Below are positions 1-7,917 of a stretch of DNA of 64,000 nucleotides, piece by piece. This stretch comes from Novosphingobium aquimarinum (GTDB lineage Bacteria; Pseudomonadota; Alphaproteobacteria; Sphingomonadales; Sphingomonadaceae), in contig NZ_WRPO01000003.1 of NCBI RefSeq assembly GCF_009746585.1, positions 248,001 through 312,000 of the forward strand, written 5' to 3'. The position numbers and the translations under genes were made by a program. Position 1 is the stretch's first letter, and every line of letters starts with the position of its first letter. The notes beneath the pieces were generated by a model. It searched no databases. It was given only the letters and a program-made list of their open reading frames with translations, and was not told where the DNA came from.

Positions 1-417
1 GAGGCCAGCGCGCGCTCCGGAACGGACACCAAGTGGACCGTGCGCGTCGTCCCGCCGCCGATGGAGCAGCTCACGATCGCGCTGGGCGATGCGGCGAACG
101 CGCCCGAAGGCGCGGTCTCGCCGGAATTGGGAATCTGGGCGCTCCGCCGCTGGGGCATGAACAAAGTCACGATCGAAGGCGCCGCCAACCCCGCTTACGA
201 ACCACTGGTCAAGGCGCTCAGCGATGCCGGAATAGAAGCCCGGTTCTCGCGCGCCGCTGCTCCACCGTCGACAGCGGGAGGCGACGGGGATGCGAGCGAA
301 GCGCCAACGAGCGCGACCCTTGCCGTTTTCACGCCGAGTCCGTCCCAGATCGCCGCCGCCAACGCCGCAGCGCGGCGCGAGGCGGAGGAATCGGCGGCGC
401 GCGAAGAGGCCCGCTAG
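1..417 (+). CDS. C-terminal part of an unknown protein (5' truncated by window edge)
   Basis: An open frame enters from base 1 and ends at TAG 415-417, giving 138 visible residues. The visible part has a short ordered stretch (ELGIWALRRWGMNKVTIEG) followed by an Ala/Glu-rich, low-complexity tail ending in AREEAR. I do not recognise the family and see no catalytic motif. The start lies outside the window, so neither length nor any signal peptide can be judged. Codon use looks like the neighbouring genes. About 200 bp follow before the next gene, with nothing I can name. Confidence 0.6.
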   Translation, partial: EASARSGTDTKWTVRVVPPPMEQLTIALGDAANAPEGAVSPELGIWALRRWGMNKVTIEGAANPAYEPLVKALSDAGIEARFSRAAAPPSTAGGDGDASEAPTSATLAVFTPSPSQIAAANAAARREAEESAAREEAR

Positions 418-622
418 CCTGGGGCCGATGATGCCCGACCCGCAGCCGTCGCGGGCCGCGCTAGCGCTCCGCCGAGCCTTCCGATGCCCGGACGGATTGC
501 CGTGAAGCGGAGCCCGTCCACATGGGTAACGCGGGCTTAATACGCGGCGCGGATCGCCGTCTCTTCATACGGATATGGCAGCGGGCACTGCCGTGGGTAT
601 GCTGTCGGGTCTACGGGGAACT

Positions 623-973
623 ATGTACGTCGAACAACAGCGAGGATCGCCGCGGCTCGATGTCGTGCTGCGGGCGCGATGCCGGTTCGGGCGCAGCTCT
701 TGCGTGCCGGTAATGGTCTACGACCTTTCGGTCGGAGGCTGCCGGATTGCGCGGCCCGGACACTCGCTTCGCATTGGCGACTCCGTCATCGTCCGCACCG
801 ACATTCTGGAGGGATTGACCGGCAAAGTGCGCTGGGTCGATCTCGATCACGCGGGAATTTGCTTCGAGCGCCCGCTTTATGGCCCCGTCGTCGAGCACAT
901 CCACTACAAATGGTCGGGCTTCCTGCAAAGCATCGAGCGCCCCGAACCGTCGCGCCTGCGCATGGTCGCCTGA
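623..973 (+). CDS. PilZ domain protein (putative c-di-GMP receptor)
   Basis: A 116-residue protein made of little more than one PilZ domain. The two c-di-GMP-binding motifs are visible: an RxxxR (RGSPR) near residue 7 and DLSVGG (D/NxSxxG) near residue 36, followed by beta-strand-like hydrophobic segments. PilZ proteins bind cyclic di-GMP and change the activity of a partner; the partner is not identifiable here. The ATG at 623 is chosen because it starts just before RxxxR. In-frame ATGs at 575 and 599 would add a short unrelated leader, and no Shine-Dalgarno clearly decides. A degenerate HD-GYP protein lies 2.2 kb downstream, but no operon links them. Confidence 0.8.
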   Translation: MYVEQQRGSPRLDVVLRARCRFGRSSCVPVMVYDLSVGGCRIARPGHSLRIGDSVIVRTDILEGLTGKVRWVDLDHAGICFERPLYGPVVEHIHYKWSGFLQSIERPEPSRLRMVA

Positions 974-979
974 CGGCGC

Positions 980-1399
980 TCAGCCGGCGACGAGACCCGC
1001 CGCCGAAATCCCGGCCATAGCTGCTTCCTCGTCCTTGTCGGACACATCGCCGGTCACGCCGACCGCGCCAAGCACCGTGCCGTCATCGGTCTTCACGATC
1101 ACGCCGCCTGCCGCCGGGATCAGCTTGCCGTCCCACGCGGTGCCCAGGGCGGCGATGAACTGCGGGCGCTCCGCCGCCATCTCGCCCAGCTTGCGGCTGG
1201 ATACGCCCATCGCCAATGCACCCGCCGCCTTGCCGATGGCAATCTCGGGTCTTCCGTAGGACGCTCCGTCCTCTCGCTCCATCGCCACCACATGCCCGCC
1301 AGCGTCGAGCACGACGACGGTCAGCGGCGCCAAGTTCATCGTCCGACCTTGCGAACGGGTCGCCCCGATGATGACCCGGGCCTGTTCGAGACTGATCAA
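980..1399 (-). CDS. GlcG/HbpS-like heme-binding family protein (DUF336)
   Basis: A 139-residue protein of the GlcG/HbpS/PduO-C-terminal family. It shows the family signature: VVVLDAGGHVVAMEREDGA, then an Ala-rich helix with IAIGKA, then PAAGGVIVKTDDGTVLGAVGVTG. Members bind heme, corrinoid or small acids, and many sit beside metabolic or transport genes; the ligand here is unknown. The frame opens with TTG at 1399, supported by AGGAG seven bases upstream. It lies 105 bp downstream of a GntP-type permease on the same strand, which suggests a shared transcript. Family assignment is firm; function is not. Confidence 0.85.
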   Translation of the reverse strand: MISLEQARVIIGATRSQGRTMNLAPLTVVVLDAGGHVVAMEREDGASYGRPEIAIGKAAGALAMGVSSRKLGEMAAERPQFIAALGTAWDGKLIPAAGGVIVKTDDGTVLGAVGVTGDVSDKDEEAAMAGISAAGLVAG

Positions 1400-1504
1400 A
1401 ACCTTGCTCCTGCTTCCTGCCTGACGATTGCGCCCTGAGCGCCCGAAGGGCCGAATTCAACCGCGAAACTTTGCGTCGAAGGTCGTCGTTCGCCTGCGCC
1501 CGCT

Positions 1505-2866
1505 CTAGAAGATAGCGAACAGACCGATGGCGAGGGCCAAGCCGATCATTGGCACGATCACGGTCAACAGCCCGACGGCGCCATAGGCATCCTTGTGCGT
1601 CTCCCCGCAGATCGCCCGGATCGTGGTGACGACATAGCCGTTGTGCGGCAGGCTATCGAGCGCGCCGCTGGCGATCGCGACGGTGCGATGCAGTTCCGCC
1701 GGATCCGCTCCCGCAGCAAGGTAGCCGGGCGCCAGCAACGGCAGGGCGATGGTTTGCCCGCCCGAAGCCGACCCCGTCAAGCCGGCAATCACGGTGACTG
1801 CCACCGCAGCCCCGAGCAGAGGATCGCCGGGCAAGTTCTGCACCGCATCGAGCGCGGCCTGGAACGCAGGCGACAGGGCCGAGACCGCACCGAACCCGAC
1901 GACGGCGCAAGTGTTGGTGATCGCCACCACAGCACCGGTCGCACCGCGGGAAAAGGCCGCCGGCATCGCTGCGCGCGAACGCAGCCCGACCAGCACGGCG
2001 AGAATGGTGCCCGCCGCCAGCGCCAGGACCAGCGCCCACTTGCCCAGCGTCTCGGCGGGAAGCAGGGCGGACAGCGGTCCGGCGCTCTGCGGATACTGGT
2101 AGAGCATGAAGACCAGGAGAACGGCGACCAGCGGTGCGAGGCACAGGAGCGGATTGGGCAGCACCCTTTCCTCTTCGATCACATCGTCCGACGCGCGCGA
2201 ATGAAACCGTTCCCCGGCCGCGACGGCGCGGCGCACCATGCGATCGAGCAGCAGATAGCCGCTCACCGCCATGAACAGCGCGACGACGAGGCTGACTTGC
2301 CAACCCGCATAGGCAGTCGTGCCGAGATACTGCATCGGGATCAGGTTCTGGATTTCGGGCGAGCCGGCGCTGGTCATGGTGAAAGTCACCGAACCGAAGC
2401 ACAGCGCGCCGGGAATGAACCGCCGCGGCAGATCGGCCTCGCGGAACAAGTGGACCGCCAGCGGATAGACCGCGAAGCCGACGATGAAGACCGAGACCCC
2501 GCCATAGGTCAGCAGCGCGCAGGCCGCGACCACCGCCAGGACGGAATGGCGGATGCCGATGCGCCCCACCACCCAGCGCGCCACACTGGCCGCCGCGCCG
2601 CTCGCTCCCATGACTTCGCCGAAGATGGCGCCGAGCAGGAACATGAGAAACCAGTCCGCGAAAAAGCCGGTGAAGCCATTCATGTAGGCGGTCGCAAAAT
2701 CGGGCGCGCCTTCCGCGGCGAGTGGCGGCAGCCAGGCCAGCCCGCTGGTCGCGGCCACCAGCGCGGCGGCTACGGGACCGGCGATGAGGATGTTCACGCC
2801 TCTGACCGTCATCCAGATGAGCAAGGCGAGCGCGCCGACGAGACCCAAGGCGCTGAGCAAGTGCAT
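1505..2866 (-). CDS. GntP-type gluconate/organic acid:H+ symporter family permease
   Basis: A protein of about 453 residues with some 12 hydrophobic segments spread over its length. It begins with a GntP-like N-terminus and contains the conserved regions GGVSVFIVGFAVYPLAV, TMTSAGSPEIQN and GSASGGQTIALPLLAP. Such permeases import gluconate, glycerate or other small carboxylates with protons across the inner membrane; the substrate here cannot be told. ATG 2866 is used; TTG at 2875 or 2860 is possible, and GGAGGG at 2867-2872 is placed best for 2860. The HbpS-like gene follows on the same strand. Confidence 0.85.
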   Translation of the reverse strand: MHLLSALGLVGALALLIWMTVRGVNILIAGPVAAALVAATSGLAWLPPLAAEGAPDFATAYMNGFTGFFADWFLMFLLGAIFGEVMGASGAAASVARWVVGRIGIRHSVLAVVAACALLTYGGVSVFIVGFAVYPLAVHLFREADLPRRFIPGALCFGSVTFTMTSAGSPEIQNLIPMQYLGTTAYAGWQVSLVVALFMAVSGYLLLDRMVRRAVAAGERFHSRASDDVIEEERVLPNPLLCLAPLVAVLLVFMLYQYPQSAGPLSALLPAETLGKWALVLALAAGTILAVLVGLRSRAAMPAAFSRGATGAVVAITNTCAVVGFGAVSALSPAFQAALDAVQNLPGDPLLGAAVAVTVIAGLTGSASGGQTIALPLLAPGYLAAGADPAELHRTVAIASGALDSLPHNGYVVTTIRAICGETHKDAYGAVGLLTVIVPMIGLALAIGLFAIF

Positions 2867-2924
2867 TCCCTCCAAGACATTGCCGCTGCCAAGGTCGGAC
2901 CGCGCTCAGTCCTCGCCGGACGGG

Positions 2925-2942
2925 GCGCCGGTCTCCCGGCGC
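2925..2942 (-). repeat. Leader hairpin with GAGA tetraloop upstream of the permease
   Basis: On the minus strand, GCGCCGG and CCGGCGC pair perfectly over 7 bp around the tetraloop GAGA, a GNRA type, about 60 nt before the permease start. The sequence around the loop loosely resembles a cobalamin-riboswitch B12 box, but the rest of that riboswitch core is absent. It could be a leader structure or an attenuator element; nothing proves a function. Confidence 0.45.
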
Positions 2943-3144
2943 TTCGGTGATACCGGGCCAGCAGGCATACCGTCGTGGTGACATGCTCTGCTTGGGAAGC
3001 AGCCCCAAATCAAGGGGTTCGTTCAGGCCGACCAAGTTTCCGACGTTTGCATCGTCGGCCTCGTCAGCCAGTTCGCCCCTAGGCGTCGACGTCAAGCCCA
3101 GGCGCCAAGCGATCCGGCAGAGCCAATCTAAGTGCTTATCCGTA

Positions 3145-3160
3145 GCCGGTTCTAACCGGC
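3145..3160. repeat. 7-bp palindrome ahead of the HD-GYP gene
   Basis: GCCGGTT and AACCGGC form a perfect inverted repeat separated by 2 bp, centred about 56 bp before the start of the HD-GYP-like gene. The size and place fit a dimeric repressor or activator site, but no regulator can be named. Confidence 0.4.
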
Positions 3161-3208
3161 ACCTAAGCGCCCCATCGCCAAAGAAGTCTGACTTCAGCGG
3201 AGAAGGTG

Positions 3209-4504
3209 ATGCTCAAGCGAATTTCCACGTCTCAAATCGAACTCGGCATGTTCGTGCACAAGCTGGAGGGCAGCTGGTTTTCGCATCCGTTCTGGAAATC
3301 ACGTTTTCTACTGGAAAGCCCCGATATTCTCGATACGCTGCGCAACAGCGCGCTCGATGCGGTGATTATCGACATCGAGAAGGGATGCGATGTCGCGCCG
3401 GAACCACGACCGGTCGCCAAGGCCGCGCCGCTGGCAAGTCTGCAGGGCCGCACGGCATTTCGATCGGCTGCCGCGCGCCCGAATCGGGCAGCAAAACCGC
3501 CCGTGATGTTCGCCGGTACGCAGCCCACATCGGGACCGGTGCCGATAACGCGCGAGTTCGGCAACGCGCGCCTCACGGCCGGCAAGGCGCGCAAGGTCAT
3601 CTCCAAGGTGTTTCTCGAAGCCCGCCTCGGCAAGTCACCGAAGATCGCGGAAGTCGAACCGGTGGTGGAGGACATCTACGGCTCGATCCAACGCAACCCC
3701 TTCGCGTTCAGCGGTCTGATGCGGTGCAAGTCGGACCAGGAAGTCGCCTATCGCCATTCGCTATCGGTCTCAGCGATGATGGTCTCGCTGGCGCGGCAGA
3801 TGAAACTCACGCCACTCGAAACGCGTGAAGCCGGAATGGCGGGCCTGCTGATGAATATCGGCGTGGCGCAGATCGACGTGGATCTCAATGCGAACCAGGG
3901 AAAGTTCGACAAGATCGATCCGGAATTGCTGTTTCGCCACACCAGCATCGGGTACGATCTGCTCAAAGCCTGTGACGAAATTCCGCACAGCGTCGCGCGC
4001 GTGGCGCTGAACCATCACGAAGTGATGGACGGAAAAGGCTTCCCGCAGGGACTCGTCGGCGACGAGATCGACTTGTTCTCCCGAATGGCCGCCGTGTGCG
4101 ACACGTACGATCACCTCTTGTGCGGCGCCTACGACGGAACCGGAATGGATCCCGCCGCTGCGGTGACGCGCCTGCAGGCGGACAAATCGCGCTATGACTC
4201 CAACATCCTCGAGCGCTTCATCGAGACTGTCGGCGTCTATCCCATCGGCACGTTCGTCGAACTGGAGTCGGGTCGGGTCGCCATGGTCGTGGATCAGGAC
4301 CCAGCCGCCCCGGACATGCCCACGGTTCGCGCCTTCTATTCGCTGGAGCGGCGGCGGCACGTGACCGCGGAGACGATCGCGCTATCGGTCTGCTACGGCA
4401 GCGATGCGATCAAGGGCATCGCCAGTCTCGAGGGCCTCGAACTGCCGGATGCCGCGCAACTGCGTGAAAAGCTTCTCACCGCAGCGATCCGCTCGGCGCG
4501 TTGA
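3209..4504 (+). CDS. DUF3391-like plus degenerate HD-GYP domain protein
   Basis: A 431-residue protein. The first 60 residues (ISTSQIELGMFVHKLEGSW) match the DUF3391 module that often precedes HD-GYP domains. The HD-GYP-like part spans roughly residues 175-310. Active HD-GYP proteins hydrolyse cyclic di-GMP using an HD pair in LLHDIGK. Here that stretch reads LLMNIGV, with codons for Met-Asn at 3851-3856, and the GYP motif is GFP. The outer histidines (HSLSV, RHTSIG, NHHE) and the CDTYD aspartate remain. Loss of the central metal ligands suggests a binding or scaffold role. ATG 3209 follows GGAGA by five bases; a GTG lies one codon upstream. Confidence 0.85.
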   Translation: MLKRISTSQIELGMFVHKLEGSWFSHPFWKSRFLLESPDILDTLRNSALDAVIIDIEKGCDVAPEPRPVAKAAPLASLQGRTAFRSAAARPNRAAKPPVMFAGTQPTSGPVPITREFGNARLTAGKARKVISKVFLEARLGKSPKIAEVEPVVEDIYGSIQRNPFAFSGLMRCKSDQEVAYRHSLSVSAMMVSLARQMKLTPLETREAGMAGLLMNIGVAQIDVDLNANQGKFDKIDPELLFRHTSIGYDLLKACDEIPHSVARVALNHHEVMDGKGFPQGLVGDEIDLFSRMAAVCDTYDHLLCGAYDGTGMDPAAAVTRLQADKSRYDSNILERFIETVGVYPIGTFVELESGRVAMVVDQDPAAPDMPTVRAFYSLERRRHVTAETIALSVCYGSDAIKGIASLEGLELPDAAQLREKLLTAAIRSAR

Positions 4505-4510
4505 AGGACG

Positions 4511-5884
4511 TCATAGCCGCATGGCGCTGACGGCTTTCGTCCGGCACGCGGCGGCGCCAGGCAAGGCCCCTGCCGCGGATTCGGGTTCGGCTTTGTAAAG
4601 TGGCAACACCGTATCGTGCGCGCGCTCTTCGGCCTCGCCCAGGCCATACGCTGCGGCATAATCGGCAAAGCGGTCTTCCACCCTGCCCGATTCGAGGCCG
4701 AATGACGCCAGATCGTATTGGTGCGGCTTGCGGCGCAACTTGCGCTGCGAGCGGTCGACGTAGGCGGTCATTGCGGGCAGGCTCGGCGTGATGTCGAGAT
4801 CGAGGAACCGGTAGATCCGCGCCATCACACCAAGCCAGTCGTTCTCGACGTCTTCATAGCGCACGTCGATGCGCTGATCGGTCGGTATCCGCTTGCGTGC
4901 GGCGCGCATCCGCTCGATCTGGAGATCCGTCTTGCGCAGCCATTCCTGGCCGATAGCCGTGGCCTCGGCTTCGTCGGAATGAATGATCATCTGATTCCAG
5001 ACCAGCGAGCAACTCGAGCCGACCACTGCGGCAGGCGCGCGATGCGTGAAAATGATCCGGGCATCGGGAAACACTTTCAGCAGCGCCGGAAGATCGAGCA
5101 TGTGCTGCGGCGTCTTGAGCACCCAGGGCCGCGTATCGTCTTCGCCGCGCAGCCACCCGGCGAGCTTGAGCAGGCGAGCAAGGTGCTCGTAGGCCGGTGT
5201 CGCATCCTGCGTCTCGCTCCAGCGGCCGTAGCTCGGCACGTGCCACTGCGCCTCGTGCTTCATCCCCCACATCGAAGCGACGAGCAGGCCCAGTTCCTCT
5301 TCCGGCGCGAAGGGCGCGGTCGGGTGGATACGAGCCGTGTTCGCATTGAAGCGGTGCACCAGTCCCACGATCATCGCCGCCTTGAGCCAGCGCGGATCCC
5401 GGCCCTCCTTCGGGACCCGGTCCGGCGGCGGCGCCGGCGTGATCGTCTCGAACAAGCGAAGGTGAGCAAAGCGCGCATCCGAAGCGAGCAGCCGGTGCAG
5501 GCGCGTGGTGCCCGAGCGCATCGGCCCGACCACGACGATCGGCCGCGCCAGCGAGCGCTCGAGGATTTCGGGATGGCGATCGAACCACGCCTGCGCGTAG
5601 AGCCGTTCCTTCAGCACTTTGTGCAATTGACCATGCGCGCCGAAGCGGCCGACGTTGTTCAGCGCAGCCTCTTCCTCCAGCGACTGCGCCAGCACGTCGA
5701 GCGGACGTTCGAACCAGGGATCGCCGAAGTCTTCGAGACCCGTCGCGTCGCGCACATCCTGGCGGATGGCTTCGGGGTCCAAGGTTGGACTCGCGAGCAC
5801 GCCCGTCTTCCAGAACACAGGGAGCGCGCGATTGGCCGCGTCTACGAGGCGCGAGCGCTTGGAAAGCCGAAGAGATGAATTCAT
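4511..5884 (-). CDS. Sulfotransferase family protein
   Basis: A protein of about 457 residues with a PAPS-dependent sulfotransferase fold. The 5'-phosphosulfate-binding loop is visible as VVGPMRSGTTRLHRLL, and a later conserved stretch, KTPQHMLDLPALLKVFPDA, leads to IIFTHR, as expected for the 3'-phosphate-binding region. Large bacterial members of this family are common but their acceptors are mostly unknown. ATG 5884 begins the conserved part; an upstream in-frame TTG at 5941 would add 19 residues without a clear ribosome site. It converges on the HD-GYP gene with only 6 bp between stop codons. Confidence 0.85.
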   Translation of the reverse strand: MNSSLRLSKRSRLVDAANRALPVFWKTGVLASPTLDPEAIRQDVRDATGLEDFGDPWFERPLDVLAQSLEEEAALNNVGRFGAHGQLHKVLKERLYAQAWFDRHPEILERSLARPIVVVGPMRSGTTRLHRLLASDARFAHLRLFETITPAPPPDRVPKEGRDPRWLKAAMIVGLVHRFNANTARIHPTAPFAPEEELGLLVASMWGMKHEAQWHVPSYGRWSETQDATPAYEHLARLLKLAGWLRGEDDTRPWVLKTPQHMLDLPALLKVFPDARIIFTHRAPAAVVGSSCSLVWNQMIIHSDEAEATAIGQEWLRKTDLQIERMRAARKRIPTDQRIDVRYEDVENDWLGVMARIYRFLDLDITPSLPAMTAYVDRSQRKLRRKPHQYDLASFGLESGRVEDRFADYAAAYGLGEAEERAHDTVLPLYKAEPESAAGALPGAAACRTKAVSAMRL

Positions 5885-5975
5885 GCCATCAGGAAAATCG
5901 CCATTCGCGTTGATTGTTCCGGACAGGGCGCTGCAAAGCAACCCCGAAGCGAGCGTCAGCCAGCTTCAGCGGGCG

Positions 5976-7760
5976 TCAGATCTGATAGAAGAACACCAGC
6001 AGCACCGACAGCGCGACCACCATGATGCCGACCAGCGGCAATCCGGAGCGGATATAGTCGGAAAAGACGTAGTCGCCCTCGGACAGGATCATCATGTTGG
6101 TCTGGTACGCGACCGGCGTAGCGTAGCACAGGTTGCAGCCAAACAGCACGGCGAGCACCAGCGGCTCGGCCGGCATCCCCAGTGTCTGCGCGATGTTGAA
6201 CGCGATCGGCGTGCCGACCGCGGCAGCAGTGGTGTTCGAGGCGAAGTTGGTGAGAGCAGTGACGAACAGCATGATCGTCGCCAGCACGGCTTCGGGCGGC
6301 AGGTATTTGAGCCCCATCGCCAAGAGCCCGCCCAGCCAGTTCGCCGCGCCCGAGACCAGGATGAAATTGCCCAGCGCGATGCTCGCCGCGACCAGCACGA
6401 TGACTTCGGCGGAAAGCGCCCGGCCCACTCTTTCGAAACGCACGCAGCCGGTCGCGAACATCAGGATCGCGCCGGCCAGCGCCGAAATCGCGATCGGCAC
6501 GAGACCGACGCTCGCAAGCCCGACCGAGCCCGCCATGATCGCCAAGGCCAGCGGCGCCTTGGCCGAACGCGCGATCTCCTGCCCGCCTTCGAGCATCAGC
6601 AGGCCATCGTTCTCGGCAAACGCGCGCAGGTCGGTGCCCGTGCCCATGGCGAGCAGCACGTCGCCTTCTTCCATCGGCGCGTCGGGGGTGCGCGGGCGCG
6701 AATCCCGCAAGGGCTGACGCGCATGATGGACGCCGAGCAGTGCGATCCCGGCAAGGCCCGCAGTCCGCGGATTGAGCCCGATCAAGCGGCTGTCGGGCGC
6801 GATGATCATCTCGCCGACGATCACGTCCTTGCCCTTGTTGCCGGCATCGCGCTGCAGCCGTTCGAGCAACCACGACGGCGCGAGATTGGCCGAGACGAGA
6901 CGCGCGGCTTCCTTGATATCGTCGTACGTGCCTTCCAGGAACACGCGGCGGCCGACCACGCCGCCAGCGGTCGCCGGGAGCCAGCCTTTCACGTCACTGG
7001 GCAGTTTCTCGCGCAGGTCGGCCAATGGCTCGCCATAGATCGGCGCGGTGTGATCGAGCCGCAGCTTGGCGAGAAACCGCCGCGTCGCCGGCGCGACCGC
7101 GACCGAGTTGTCAGGCAGCAAGCGCGGCATCACCAGCCACATGTACGGCAGCGCGACCAGCGCGGCGCACAGCACGATCGGCGTGAAGTGGAACACGCTC
7201 ATCGATCGCAACCCGAGATCCTGCGCGATCGACACGACCAGAAGGTTGGTCGAGGTACCGATCGTCGTCGACATGCCGCCGATCAGGATTGCCGAATTGA
7301 CCGGGATCAGTGTCTTGGACTCGGCCATACCGCCGCGGTGCGCGATCTGCGCCATGATCGGAATCATGAGCACGAGCACCGGCGTATCGTTCACGATCAT
7401 GCTCATGAACAGGCACACCGACAGCGTGACGAGCAAACCGATCGACTTGCTCTTGCGCCACACCCCATGCAGCGCGCGCGCCGCCGGATCGAGCGCGCCG
7501 GTCACGACCAGCCCCCGCCCCAGGATCATCAGCGAGCAGATCGTCACCAGCGCGTAGTGGCCGAAGCCCTGAAACGCGAGCGTCAGCCCGGCGTACTTGG
7601 TGTCGTCCGCCATGGGATAGACGAAAAGCGCGAGCGCAATCGCGCCGATCGTCAGCAGCGAGACGATCTCCACGCGCAGCTTGCCGTTGGCAAAGCCATA
7701 GAACATGGCGACCGCGATCGACATTGAGACGATCGCGTGGATGGGTGGAACGGCGAACAT
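5976..7760 (-). CDS. SLC13 family permease with central TrkA-C-like (RCK_C) domains
   Basis: A 594-residue membrane protein of the divalent anion:Na+ symporter (SLC13/DASS) type. The N-terminal half carries membrane segments ending in the NDTPVLVLMIP and GTSTNLLV motifs. A soluble middle part (about residues 210-395, with DVIVGEMIIAPDSRLIG and EEGDVLLAMGTG) looks like two TrkA-C regulatory domains. The second membrane half has LTNFASNTTAAAVGTP. Relatives move sulfate, phosphate or dicarboxylates; the ion here is not clear. The gene starts at ATG 7760 and lies alone, about 90 bp from the sulfotransferase on the same strand. Confidence 0.88.
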   Translation of the reverse strand: MFAVPPIHAIVSMSIAVAMFYGFANGKLRVEIVSLLTIGAIALALFVYPMADDTKYAGLTLAFQGFGHYALVTICSLMILGRGLVVTGALDPAARALHGVWRKSKSIGLLVTLSVCLFMSMIVNDTPVLVLMIPIMAQIAHRGGMAESKTLIPVNSAILIGGMSTTIGTSTNLLVVSIAQDLGLRSMSVFHFTPIVLCAALVALPYMWLVMPRLLPDNSVAVAPATRRFLAKLRLDHTAPIYGEPLADLREKLPSDVKGWLPATAGGVVGRRVFLEGTYDDIKEAARLVSANLAPSWLLERLQRDAGNKGKDVIVGEMIIAPDSRLIGLNPRTAGLAGIALLGVHHARQPLRDSRPRTPDAPMEEGDVLLAMGTGTDLRAFAENDGLLMLEGGQEIARSAKAPLALAIMAGSVGLASVGLVPIAISALAGAILMFATGCVRFERVGRALSAEVIVLVAASIALGNFILVSGAANWLGGLLAMGLKYLPPEAVLATIMLFVTALTNFASNTTAAAVGTPIAFNIAQTLGMPAEPLVLAVLFGCNLCYATPVAYQTNMMILSEGDYVFSDYIRSGLPLVGIMVVALSVLLVFFYQI

Positions 7761-7917
7761 TGTTCCGGCGTCTAGACGCGCGGATGGGGCGCGGCAATCA
7801 CGTTCGGTTGGTCAATGCGATCCCGATGGGGCGGACCTGACCGCGGCTTTCCTGCCGGGCGACAGCACGAGCCCCACACACCGTCATCGGACGATTTCCG
7901 CCAGACGGACTTGTTGG

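Larger units (their letters stand above)
2867..3208. other. Divergent intergenic region between the permease and HD-GYP genes
   Basis: This is 342 bp between divergently oriented genes, so it should carry both promoters. It contains a 7-bp hairpin in the permease leader (2925-2942) and a palindrome ahead of the HD-GYP gene (3145-3160), both listed separately. I could not identify convincing -35/-10 pairs, a tRNA or a known riboswitch. Confidence 0.5.

Noticed and set aside
2975..3010. tRNA-Gly-like anticodon stem (CTGCTTCCCAAGCAG on the minus strand)
   Set aside because: No acceptor, D or T arm can be formed around it.
2925..3100. Cobalamin riboswitch ahead of the permease
   Set aside because: Only a B12-box-like hairpin is present. 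The conserved GGGAA/GGTG core and the other stems are missing on the minus strand.
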